Source of the DNA: Granulosicoccus antarcticus IMCC3135
GTDB taxonomy: Bacteria; Pseudomonadota; Gammaproteobacteria; Granulosicoccales; Granulosicoccaceae
Reading direction: 5' to 3'
DNA: 64,000 nt
Assembly (NCBI RefSeq): GCF_002215215.1
Contig: NZ_CP018632.1
Span: forward strand, 762,001-826,000
Position numbers and translations under genes: made by a program. Under the pieces are notes generated by a model. That model was not told the DNA's origin. It did not search any database and saw nothing but the letters and a program-made list of their open reading frames with translations. Below are positions 1 to 6,298 of this stretch, in pieces. Numbering within the stretch: the stretch's first letter is position 1; each line of letters opens with the position of its first letter.

Positions 1-462
1 GAACTGGAAATCACCTTTTCTGATAACTGGACTGCCCAGACGGAGGAGGTTGTAGCGGCAACCAGAGGTGAGGTGGATGCATTGCTACTTGACGCCCGGC
101 CAGTTGATTTCTACGAAGGGCGCAAGAGTCACGGAGCGGCTGCACGTCCGGGCACTTTACCAGGTGCTGCGAATCTGGAGTACAGCTCGTTCTTTGATGC
201 CGGCTCGCCGGCCATGTCCAGCAGTACAAGCTCTGCGAGTCTGCTGGAAAAGCTTGGCGTCGAAGAGGGTGAGGAAATCGTCTCCTTTTGTAATACCGGA
301 CATTGGGCCGCTACCAATTGGTTTGCGCTGTCCGAAGTTGCCGGGCTGGATAACGTCAAGCTGTACCCGGGGTCCATGGTCGAGTACTCGAATACCGACA
401 ACGAGATGGAAAATACGCCGGGCGTTGTCAAGAACTTCCTCAACAAGATCAAAGGTAACTGA
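1..462 (+). CDS. Rhodanese-like sulfurtransferase, 5' end cut by window
   Basis: Moves sulfane sulfur from a donor such as thiosulfate onto a cysteine persulfide and then to an acceptor (family knowledge). The reading frame is open from base 1, so the N-terminus lies outside the window; the visible 153 residues are a C-terminal rhodanese domain. The active-site loop FCNTGHWA is encoded at about 286-309 with its cysteine codon at 289-291; the preceding DARP segment (about 91-102) is the typical Asp-Ala-Arg entry to the domain. The gene ends at 462 and the YeeE-type transporter begins at 463, with no spacer, so the two are surely co-transcribed and probably coupled. The neighbours (two sets of YeeE/YedE proteins and a BigR-like repressor) suggest use of thiosulfate or sulfane sulfur. 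Whether it is a single- or tandem-domain rhodanese cannot be seen from here. Confidence 0.88.
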   Translation, partial: ELEITFSDNWTAQTEEVVAATRGEVDALLLDARPVDFYEGRKSHGAAARPGTLPGAANLEYSSFFDAGSPAMSSSTSSASLLEKLGVEEGEEIVSFCNTGHWAATNWFALSEVAGLDNVKLYPGSMVEYSNTDNEMENTPGVVKNFLNKIKGN

Positions 463-1596
463 TTGTCAGTGAGCACCACGGTCGTAGAGGATAAGGTCGG
501 ACATCCGTTTTTACAGCGTAGCGCCCTGGTTGCGGCAGCACTGATTCTGGTGCTTGCTGTGGCCATTCTGGCAGGTGTGCGGTACGGGCTCATGCTGATG
601 ATCGGTTTGGGCTTCGGGCTGGCGCTGGAAGGTTTGCGGTTCGGCTTTGCAGGGCCATGGCGAGCCATGATTCTGAGGCGTGAGCCATCGGGAATTCTTG
701 CGCAACTACTAGCCATCGGCATTGTGAGTGTTGTTGCCATCCCGTTGATCGAGATGAGTGGTGGTGAGTTGATCGGTGCCCAGGCGCCTGTGGGCTGGGC
801 AATGATCGGTGGGGCCTTTGTCTTTGGCATGGCCATGCAGGTGGTGATGGGCTGCGGCTCGGGTACGCTGGTCAATGCAGGTTCCGGAAATCCTGTCGGT
901 TTGCTCGCCTTGCCATTTTTTGCCATTGGCAGCTTTGCCGGTGCCTTTCATCTGTTTGCCTGGACTGAATTGGGAGCTTTGCCGGTGATTCGATTTACCG
1001 GCTGGAGCGGCGCTGTCATAACGCTGGTCGCGCTGGCAGGTGTCGCCGTGTGCTTTCTGCGTCAGGCAGCGCCTGAGAACCGCACCATCTCTCGTCGCTA
1101 CGTGATAGCGGCAGTGATCATTGCTGTCCTGGCACTTCTGAACCTGGTGGTGGCAGGGCAACCCTGGGGCGTCGTTTATGGACTTGGAGTATGGGCGGCC
1201 AAAGGCGCTACCGCCGTCGGCGTCGACTTGTCAGGTTCGGCATTCTGGGCCGCTCCTGAGTCACTCGAGCGAGTCCAGTCCAGCCTGCTGACCGACTACA
1301 CCTCGCTGACCAATATTGGCATCATGACGGGCGCATTCCTGGTTGCAAGCTGGCGCGCCGGAGGACTGTCGCAGAAACTTCCACGACTACCTCTGCGTGC
1401 CTGGTTGGCCACTATCGTGGCTGGATTTCTGTTGGGGTATTCGTCACGGCTAGCCTTTGGCTGTAACGTAGGCGCCTATTTTTCAGGGATATCCACTGGT
1501 AGTCTGCATGGCTGGGTGTGGTTTGTGGCAGCCTTTGCAGGGTCGATACAAGGCGTTCGACTGCGACCATTGCTGGGTCTGGAGGCTCGTTCATGA
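463..1596 (+). CDS. YeeE/YedE-family (TsuA-like) sulfur-compound transporter
   Basis: Inner-membrane protein of about 377 residues with roughly ten hydrophobic segments, the size of TsuA/YeeE thiosulfate uptake proteins. Two cysteine motifs typical of the family are visible: VMGCGSGTLVNAG in the first half and LAFGCNVGAYFSG near the C-terminus; in TsuA the equivalent cysteines pass thiosulfate through the protein (established knowledge). The start taken is TTG at 463, preceded by AAAGG at 451-455; GTG at 469 (MSTTVV) is an alternative with a longer spacing. It abuts the rhodanese upstream, which would use imported thiosulfate, and overlaps the next small ORF by four bases (ATGA). The substrate is inferred, not proven: sulfide, sulfite or other sulfane sulfur are also possible. 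Confidence 0.85.
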   Translation: MSVSTTVVEDKVGHPFLQRSALVAAALILVLAVAILAGVRYGLMLMIGLGFGLALEGLRFGFAGPWRAMILRREPSGILAQLLAIGIVSVVAIPLIEMSGGELIGAQAPVGWAMIGGAFVFGMAMQVVMGCGSGTLVNAGSGNPVGLLALPFFAIGSFAGAFHLFAWTELGALPVIRFTGWSGAVITLVALAGVAVCFLRQAAPENRTISRRYVIAAVIIAVLALLNLVVAGQPWGVVYGLGVWAAKGATAVGVDLSGSAFWAAPESLERVQSSLLTDYTSLTNIGIMTGAFLVASWRAGGLSQKLPRLPLRAWLATIVAGFLLGYSSRLAFGCNVGAYFSGISTGSLHGWVWFVAAFAGSIQGVRLRPLLGLEARS

Positions 1597-1757
1597 CGCG
1601 CCGTGTGACGGCGGTAACAGGCCTGGCCTTGTTGTTCGCGCTGATAGTTGCAGACTTCATCGGCTCGCCACCCAACCCTTATCAGCAGCCTGCAATCGTT
1701 GCTCTAGGGTCAGGTGCTGCCAGTTCTGGTGGATTCTGCGGTGCCTTGCCAGAATAG
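1593..1757 (+). CDS. Small predicted membrane peptide (54 aa), hypothetical
   Basis: A short ORF whose ATG overlaps the stop codon of the YeeE-type gene (ATGA at 1593-1596), the arrangement expected of translational coupling. The product has a basic N-terminus (MTRRV), one hydrophobic stretch (about residues 8-22), and a Gly/Ser/Pro-rich tail with a single cysteine in GGFCGALPE. I do not recognise a family. It could be a small accessory subunit, a secreted or anchored peptide, or a non-functional tail of the operon. A strong hairpin follows immediately, which fits it being the last gene of the transcript. No function is assigned. Confidence 0.5.
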   Translation: MTRRVTAVTGLALLFALIVADFIGSPPNPYQQPAIVALGSGAASSGGFCGALPE

Positions 1758-1764
1758 AGCTGAA

Positions 1765-2199
1765 TCAGACTTCCCTTCTTGCAAAGAGGGGAAGTGATTT
1801 TGCCCGCTTGCCTGCCATCATGCCCAGTAGCATGGCAGGCAGGAAGACCAGGATGCCTGGAGAGCCCATGGCAAGAGAGGTCCAGGCAGGGCCTGGGCAA
1901 AAACCGCCAATACCCCAGCCCATGCCGAATATGGCGGCACCTGTGAGCAGTGGTGCGTCAATGCTGCGGTTGGTGGGTACGTCGAATCGGGAGTTGAATG
2001 TCGGCGATTCGCGGCGCCATACAAGACGAAAACCGATGAAGGCGGTCAGAGAGGCGCCCCCCATCACGAATGCGAGGCTAGGGTCCCAGTAGCCGAAGAT
2101 GTCGAGAAAGTTGAGGACCTTGGCTGGATCGGCCATGCCTGAAATTATCAACCCGAGACCAAAGATCAGGCCGGCGAGAAATCCTGTTGCGTTGCGCAT
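1765..2199 (-). CDS. DUF6691 / YeeE-YedE half-protein (membrane)
   Basis: About 144 residues, starting MRNATGFLAG. Several hydrophobic segments carry the motifs GLGLIISGMADPAKVLNFLD and GWGIGGFCPGPAWTSLAMG, characteristic of the smaller partner of split YeeE/YedE transporters (DUF6691). The upstream in-frame ATG at 2229 lies inside the preceding gene, so the start at 2199 is preferred. It follows the larger partner (2210-2659) by only 10 bases, so the two form one transcript. In BigR-type operons such membrane pairs accompany sulfide detoxification (established knowledge), which agrees with the repressor gene beside them. The conserved cysteine in GGFCPGP is the likely sulfur-handling residue (inference). 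Confidence 0.85.
   Translation of the reverse strand: MRNATGFLAGLIFGLGLIISGMADPAKVLNFLDIFGYWDPSLAFVMGGASLTAFIGFRLVWRRESPTFNSRFDVPTNRSIDAPLLTGAAIFGMGWGIGGFCPGPAWTSLAMGSPGILVFLPAMLLGMMAGKRAKSLPLFARREV
1769..1795 (+). terminator. Strong hairpin ending the rhodanese-YeeE transcript
   Basis: A 12-bp stem (arms 1769-1780 and 1784-1795, one G-T pair, 3-base loop GCA) is followed by GATTTT on the plus strand. It lies 12 bases after the small ORF and overlaps the last codons of the convergent DUF6691-type gene, so it probably serves the plus-strand operon. The T-tract is short. Confidence 0.6.
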
Positions 2200-2209
2200 G
2201 ATGTGCTCC

Positions 2210-2659
2210 TTAGAAAACGTGGCGAACAAGCGTTGTGGTCAAGATGGCAACGAGAAGAAAGGTAATGACCGCCGCCAGAGAGCGGGTCGAAAGGCGTGCT
2301 AGTCCGCAGACACCGTGACCCGATGTGCAGCCTGACCCTAGTGCGGTGCCGATACCGACCAGTAGTCCGGCAATCAGCATCCCGACGAGATTTGTTGGCA
2401 CGCTTTGCTGTGGAAACGAGCCTGATAGCAGCATTAGCGCTAACGGCGCTGCGATCAATCCAAAAAGAAAAGACAGGCGCCAGTCACGATCATCGGGCCC
2501 GCTCTGGCCGGGAAACAGGCCGATCAGCGCGTTTGTTATGCCGCTTATTCCGGCAATTTTGCCAAACAACCCCATCACCATGATTGCGCTAAGCCCGATC
2601 AGGGAGCCGCCGAGAAACGACAGCCACGGAGTGAATTCGGTCAGGACTGCTGGTTCCAT
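2210..2659 (-). CDS. YeeE/YedE-family membrane protein, partner of DUF6691 protein
   Basis: A 149-residue integral membrane protein with four to five hydrophobic segments. The diagnostic motif is GSGCTSGHGVCGLARLSTRS near the C-terminus, with two cysteines expected to contact the sulfur compound. It is the first gene of a two-gene minus-strand operon with the DUF6691 protein. Its start codon lies 58 bases from the divergently transcribed ArsR-type repressor, so a shared operator is likely. By family it would move thiosulfate, sulfide-derived or other sulfane sulfur across the inner membrane; direction is not known from sequence. The acidic, Asp-rich loop PGQSGPDDRDW between helices is typical of the family. 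Confidence 0.87.
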   Translation of the reverse strand: MEPAVLTEFTPWLSFLGGSLIGLSAIMVMGLFGKIAGISGITNALIGLFPGQSGPDDRDWRLSFLFGLIAAPLALMLLSGSFPQQSVPTNLVGMLIAGLLVGIGTALGSGCTSGHGVCGLARLSTRSLAAVITFLLVAILTTTLVRHVF

Positions 2660-2680
2660 CGGGTCAACCTTTGATGAGTA

Positions 2681-2710
2681 TTGTTTGGGGAGAATGTTTC
2701 ATTGTATAGT
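2681..2710 (+). promoter_or_regulatory. Candidate sigma-70 promoter of the ArsR-type gene
   Basis: TTGTTT at 2681-2686 and TATAGT at 2705-2710 are separated by 18 bases. Transcription would begin about 7 bases later, at or next to the ATG at 2718, so the message would be nearly leaderless. Hexamers are imperfect; this is an inference. Confidence 0.35.
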
Positions 2711-2739
2711 ATTAGATATGTCTAAATTAGAAAATACTA
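2707..2739. promoter_or_regulatory. Nested inverted repeats: candidate BigR/SqrR-type operator
   Basis: An AT-rich block covers the candidate -10 box and the start codon of the repressor gene. An inner perfect repeat TTAGA-tatg-TCTAA spans 2712-2725 with the ATG in its loop, and outer arms TAGTATT (2707-2713) and AATACTA (2733-2739) are also perfectly complementary. BigR-family repressors bind AT-rich palindromes over their own promoters (established). Placement between divergent genes would let one dimer or two control both transcripts. Confidence 0.5.
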
Positions 2740-3050
2740 ATATTAAAGTTTCATCGTCTTCACTCAATGAGTTGCAGACGCGCGCGGCTAGTGTCGCTGA
2801 GCAGTTGGCATTGTTATCCAATACCAACCGATTGCTGGTTCTTTGCCATCTACTGGAAGGTGAGCAGTCGGTTGGCGACCTGCAATCTCAGTTGGAACTC
2901 AGTCAGTCAGCCCTTAGCCAGCATTTGAGCAAATTACGTGATGCCGGCATGGTTGCCACCCGGCGAGACAGGCAAACGATTTTCTACCGCATCGCCGATC
3001 CGCGAGTGCAGGAGATGATGGAGGCGCTTTATCGAATATATTGCGTATAA
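2718..3050 (+). CDS. ArsR-family persulfide-sensing repressor, BigR/SqrR-like
   Basis: A 110-residue winged-helix repressor. The recognition region reads SVGDLQSQLELSQSALSQHLSKL and the wing is TRRDRQTIFYRIAD. Two cysteines sit at residues 43 (VLCHLLEGE) and 109 (RIYCV); in BigR the sensing pair is Cys42 and Cys108, and the flanking residues match closely, so it should form a di- or tetrasulfide link on exposure to sulfane sulfur and leave DNA (family knowledge). The ATG at 2718 is chosen because it gives this cysteine spacing; an in-frame ATG at 2694 would add 8 residues. Divergent YeeE/YedE genes and the nearby rhodanese and TsuA-like genes are the probable regulon. No sulfur dioxygenase gene is visible here, unlike classic bigR operons. 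Confidence 0.9.
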   Translation: MSKLENTNIKVSSSSLNELQTRAASVAEQLALLSNTNRLLVLCHLLEGEQSVGDLQSQLELSQSALSQHLSKLRDAGMVATRRDRQTIFYRIADPRVQEMMEALYRIYCV

Positions 3051-3064
3051 AGTGATATATACGC
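3043..3064 (+). terminator. Hairpin at the end of the ArsR-type gene
   Basis: Arms GCGTATA (3043-3049) and TATACGC (3058-3064) pair perfectly around an 8-base loop and overlap the stop codon. No T-tract follows, so it may be an RNA 3' end structure or simply a weak terminator. Confidence 0.3.
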
Positions 3065-3199
3065 CATCATGTTGGCAGATTTAACTGCTAGTGGGTCTGT
3101 GGCGAGCTATGGCAGATTATTTCGAATGGTGTTCGTTGCGCCTCAATCCAGAGAAAACAACCGCCTTTAAAGCCAACCTACCAAAAAAAGGATATCCAG

Positions 3200-3886
3200 A
3201 TGTCAGAATACGTAATAACGGCGCCGCTTCAGAGCTCATTGCCGGTGCGAGGCAGTAACAAGACATTTCCGGTGCGCCGGGTTTATTGCATAGGTCGAAA
3301 CTATGCGGCTCATGCGATTGAAATGGGTCACGACCCTGATCGTGAGCCGCCTTTTTTCTTTCAAAAGAATCCGGACAACCTGGACACCACGGGAGAATTC
3401 CCCTATCCGGTGAAATCCTCTGATGTGCATCATGAGATCGAGTTGGTCGTGGCGCTGAAAAGCGGAGGCACTAACATTTCCGTAGAAAACGCTCTTGAGC
3501 ATGTTTATGGCTATGCCACCTCACTGGACATGACCCGTCGTGATTTGCAGGGTGAGGCGAAAAAGGCGCAGCGTCCCTGGGAGATCGGTAAGTCATTCGA
3601 ACGTTCAGCACCCTGTGGGCCACTGATACCCGCAGAAGAAATAGGCCACCCGGACAAGGGCCGTGTTGAGCTCAAGGTCAATGGGGAGGTTCGTCAGGAA
3701 GGTGATCTTGATCAGATGATCTGGAAGGTGCCTGAGATGATTGCCTACCTGTCTGATTATTACGAACTTGCTGCCGGTGACGTCATCATGTCCGGCACAC
3801 CATCTGGCGTGGGTGCGATCAACAAGGGCGACGTCATGGAGTGCAGCATCGAAGGGGTGGGAGATCTGACGGTTACTGTTATCTGA
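3200..3886 (+). CDS. Fumarylacetoacetate hydrolase family protein
   Basis: A 228-residue single-domain FAH enzyme, the length of fumarylpyruvate hydrolase/acylpyruvase types. Motifs: VYCIGRNYAAHAIEMG near the N-terminus, the metal-binding HEIELVVAL, SLDMTRRDLQ, WEIGKSFERSAPCGP, and the C-terminal GDVIMSGTPSGVG. These enzymes cleave C-C bonds of 2,4-diketo or acylpyruvate substrates with Mg or Mn (family knowledge). The start ATG follows AAAAAAGGAT at about 3182-3191. It stands alone, flanked by unrelated genes and about 150-bp and 180-bp gaps, so the pathway is not indicated by context. Oxaloacetate decarboxylase activity, seen in some relatives, cannot be excluded. Confidence 0.88.
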   Translation: MSEYVITAPLQSSLPVRGSNKTFPVRRVYCIGRNYAAHAIEMGHDPDREPPFFFQKNPDNLDTTGEFPYPVKSSDVHHEIELVVALKSGGTNISVENALEHVYGYATSLDMTRRDLQGEAKKAQRPWEIGKSFERSAPCGPLIPAEEIGHPDKGRVELKVNGEVRQEGDLDQMIWKVPEMIAYLSDYYELAAGDVIMSGTPSGVGAINKGDVMECSIEGVGDLTVTVI

Positions 3887-4063
3887 ATAGTTGTTTGATC
3901 AGTACATGAGAATCATGTGTGGTTCGGGGCGATTTGCGGGTGCATCTCGTCCTCCTTATAGCGTATTGGTGAGGCAGGGCAGGTAGAAATTCTTACAACG
4001 TTCCTGTTTTTACAGTGGGTAGTAGTACAAATAGGGGGAGTTTGAAAATCAGAGGAGAGAGTT

Positions 4064-4825
4064 ATGACCTACTGTATTTTTTCAGATCTTCGCCATTATG
4101 AGGTCAGCAGCAGTACGGAGAATATCGGCAGGATCCACGATGTCTATCTGGATGATCAATCGTGGAAAGTGCGCTGGTTTGTGGTGGAAACAGGGCACTG
4201 GTTTTCATCCAACAAGGTGCTTCTGGATCCGCGAAAAGTTCTTGAAGTCTCACCGGAGACTCGAAACATCACTGTCTCTGCTTCCAAGGAGAGCATTCAA
4301 AATGCCCCCTCTGCCGAGCAGCATCCGCCTGTCAGTGATCAGAATGAGCAGAAGTACAATTACATCGTAACCAATCACGATACGCTTTTATTTACCGGCT
4401 ACGCGGGTGCGATGATGCCGCCAACACTGGTCGAGCGAGCGCAGACGGCTACTTCGGCAGAGCAGGAACTGCAGGATTCCGTACGTCAGAGCTCGGACCG
4501 GCACTTGCGCAGTGCCAGTGAGTTGGACGGTTATACGGTGTCTGCCATTGATGACACGCTGGGGCCGCTATCGGATCTTGTCATCAATTCAGAGTCGTGG
4601 ACTATCGATCTGCTGGCGCTTGACACCAGCAAGTGGCTGCCGGGCCGTACCGTCGTTATTTCGCCACAGTCTGTGGACAAGATTTCCTGGGACGAACGCA
4701 AGCTCATGGTCAAAATGGATAAGGAGACGATCGAGCAGAGTCCTGAACTAGGTGACTTGAAATCCATAGAAACCAGTTATATCAGCAGACTCAATGAGTT
4801 CTACCGATATCCCATGGTGTATTAA
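4064..4825 (+). CDS. Tandem PRC-barrel domain protein
   Basis: A 253-residue soluble protein with two PRC-barrel-like repeats: about residues 1-80 (IGRIHDVYLDDQSWKVRWFV, ending in VLLDPRKVLEV) and about 145-235 (VSAIDDTLGPLSDLVI, ending in VVISPQSVDKISW). The repeated pattern, a beta-barrel with a D-D-x-W turn followed by a strand rich in V-I-S-P, is typical of this family, which includes stress-associated proteins and the photosynthetic reaction centre H-subunit domain. A clear ribosome site (AGGAGAG at about 4051-4057) precedes the ATG. There is no signal peptide or membrane segment. Function is unknown; membrane- or stress-related roles are only suggested by homologues. Confidence 0.75.
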   Translation: MTYCIFSDLRHYEVSSSTENIGRIHDVYLDDQSWKVRWFVVETGHWFSSNKVLLDPRKVLEVSPETRNITVSASKESIQNAPSAEQHPPVSDQNEQKYNYIVTNHDTLLFTGYAGAMMPPTLVERAQTATSAEQELQDSVRQSSDRHLRSASELDGYTVSAIDDTLGPLSDLVINSESWTIDLLALDTSKWLPGRTVVISPQSVDKISWDERKLMVKMDKETIEQSPELGDLKSIETSYISRLNEFYRYPMVY

Positions 4826-5016
4826 GGCGTGTAAGGGATAGTTAATTGTTTCACGATCCCTAAAGGGCAGGTATCAACGCTGACCTGTTTTGGTGTCACC
4901 CAAAAAACGGCCTGCCTTGGTCGGTGTACCGCGCCAGTACTGGACTGGAGTTTCAGTGGTTGTTCCCTGCTCCCAGTCTGGTCGCGGCGTGCCACACCCA
5001 TCTGGGGTTAAGGAGC

Positions 5017-6252
5017 TCATGATGTTTGATTTACATTGGAAGACAGTAGAACGCAAGAATCTTTCAGCTGCGAGCTTGCCGCCAGCCCGGCCCATCGACC
5101 CGTGGCAAGGCATGCCGTTAGCAGGTACCCGCCAGTGGGTGCCTCCCAGCTCAACATCTCACCTGCGCAATATACAGTGGGCAGGGCCTTTAGTTCCAGC
5201 GTTTCGTTGACCGCATCCAGCCTCACACCACCAGCGGTTGATATTGCTTCGTCGATATCACGGAAACCCGTGTGTCTGATCGGACAGGCTTTCAGCAGTT
5301 GTGCCAGTTCCGCGTGCATGGGCAGCGGTTTGTTGAACTCCTGAAGCAGCGCCAATCGTGCCCCTGTCAGGCCCAGGGTCTTGCGTAGGTAATTGCTGGT
5401 TGATGTCTTGCCTCTGGGCTGTTGCAGTTTTTTCTGCAGCTGTTCCAGGCTCAAGTCAGGGAAGAGATCCAACAGCAAGTCCGACCCCTCTCTGATGGGT
5501 TTGGACATGCTGTAGATACCACTTCCTTCAAGGCCCTTGCTGGATATAACGAAATCACCTCGTGTCTGGTATTTACCTGCTTGTAGCTGAATATTCTTGA
5601 CCGGTGCACCGAAGTGCGCTTGCATGTGTGAACTCCAATCCGCCTTGAGGCCGCAATTGGCCGGCGAAAATGGATCCAGTGCGACACCTGATGCTGCCAG
5701 GAGATCAGCCCATTGTCCATCAGAACCCAACCGACTCCAACTGGCGCCACCTAACGCCAGTACCGCAACTTTAGGTGTGATGTGTTCGCGTCCCGTCGGT
5801 GTTTCAAATACAAACTGCTTCCCATTCAGTCCTGTCCAGCGCCATTTTCGATTCAGTGTGGCGCCTGCGGATTCGAGTTGCAGAAGCCAGGCACGCAATA
5901 ACGGGGAGCCTTTCATACTGATCGGGAAAACCCGTCCACTGCTCCCGGTGAAGACTTCCTGGCCCAATGATCGAGACCAGTTCTGCACTTGTTGTGCATC
6001 AAAGGCTGTAATCATTGGCTGCAGAAAATCGCTGGCTTCTCCATAATGGCTTAACAGTGTAGTGCTGGATTCATCCTTGGTCATGTTGAGGCCAGATTTT
6101 CCGGCCATCAGAAATTTGCGGGCAGGTGAGGGCTTGGCCTCGGCGATCATGACGCTATGCCCGGCATCCTGGATCATGTGCGCCGCCATGAGGCCGGCAG
6201 GGCCGCCACCGACGATCAGTGCATCGATAGTGCTGTGATGAATATCCTGCAT
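5017..6252 (-). CDS. HI0933/YhiN-type NAD(P)/FAD-dependent oxidoreductase
   Basis: A 411-residue flavoprotein. The Rossmann dinucleotide-binding motif GGGPAGLMAA is at residues 15-24, followed by the family signature MAGKSGLNMTKDE at about 50-62. VAVLALGGASWSRLGSDGQW and the C-terminal VYCAGEMLSWEAPTGGYLLT contribute further FAD contacts. Length and motifs fit the TIGR03862/HI0933 group, whose substrate is not established. The gene stands alone; the minus-strand upstream bases lack a good Shine-Dalgarno, so the exact start is uncertain, although the Rossmann motif requires a start close to this one. Bases 4826-5016, between it and the PRC-barrel gene, hold no gene that I can support. Confidence 0.85.
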   Translation of the reverse strand: MQDIHHSTIDALIVGGGPAGLMAAHMIQDAGHSVMIAEAKPSPARKFLMAGKSGLNMTKDESSTTLLSHYGEASDFLQPMITAFDAQQVQNWSRSLGQEVFTGSSGRVFPISMKGSPLLRAWLLQLESAGATLNRKWRWTGLNGKQFVFETPTGREHITPKVAVLALGGASWSRLGSDGQWADLLAASGVALDPFSPANCGLKADWSSHMQAHFGAPVKNIQLQAGKYQTRGDFVISSKGLEGSGIYSMSKPIREGSDLLLDLFPDLSLEQLQKKLQQPRGKTSTSNYLRKTLGLTGARLALLQEFNKPLPMHAELAQLLKACPIRHTGFRDIDEAISTAGGVRLDAVNETLELKALPTVYCAGEMLSWEAPTGGYLLTACLATGRWAGLAASSQLKDSCVLLSSNVNQTS

Positions 6253-6298
6253 GTTTTAGGAGGTCATTGACGTTGTTGAAAGACACATTCGATACTGC

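Noticed and set aside
129-926. Long minus-strand ORF of 265 residues over the rhodanese and YeeE genes
   Set aside because: It runs opposite two strongly recognisable genes and its translation is Pro/Thr/Ser/Ala-rich without a known fold; it is a shadow of their codon bias.
4890-5210. 106-residue plus-strand ORF between PRC-barrel and flavoprotein genes
   Set aside because: It overlaps the end of the flavoprotein gene, has no family pattern and no good ribosome site.
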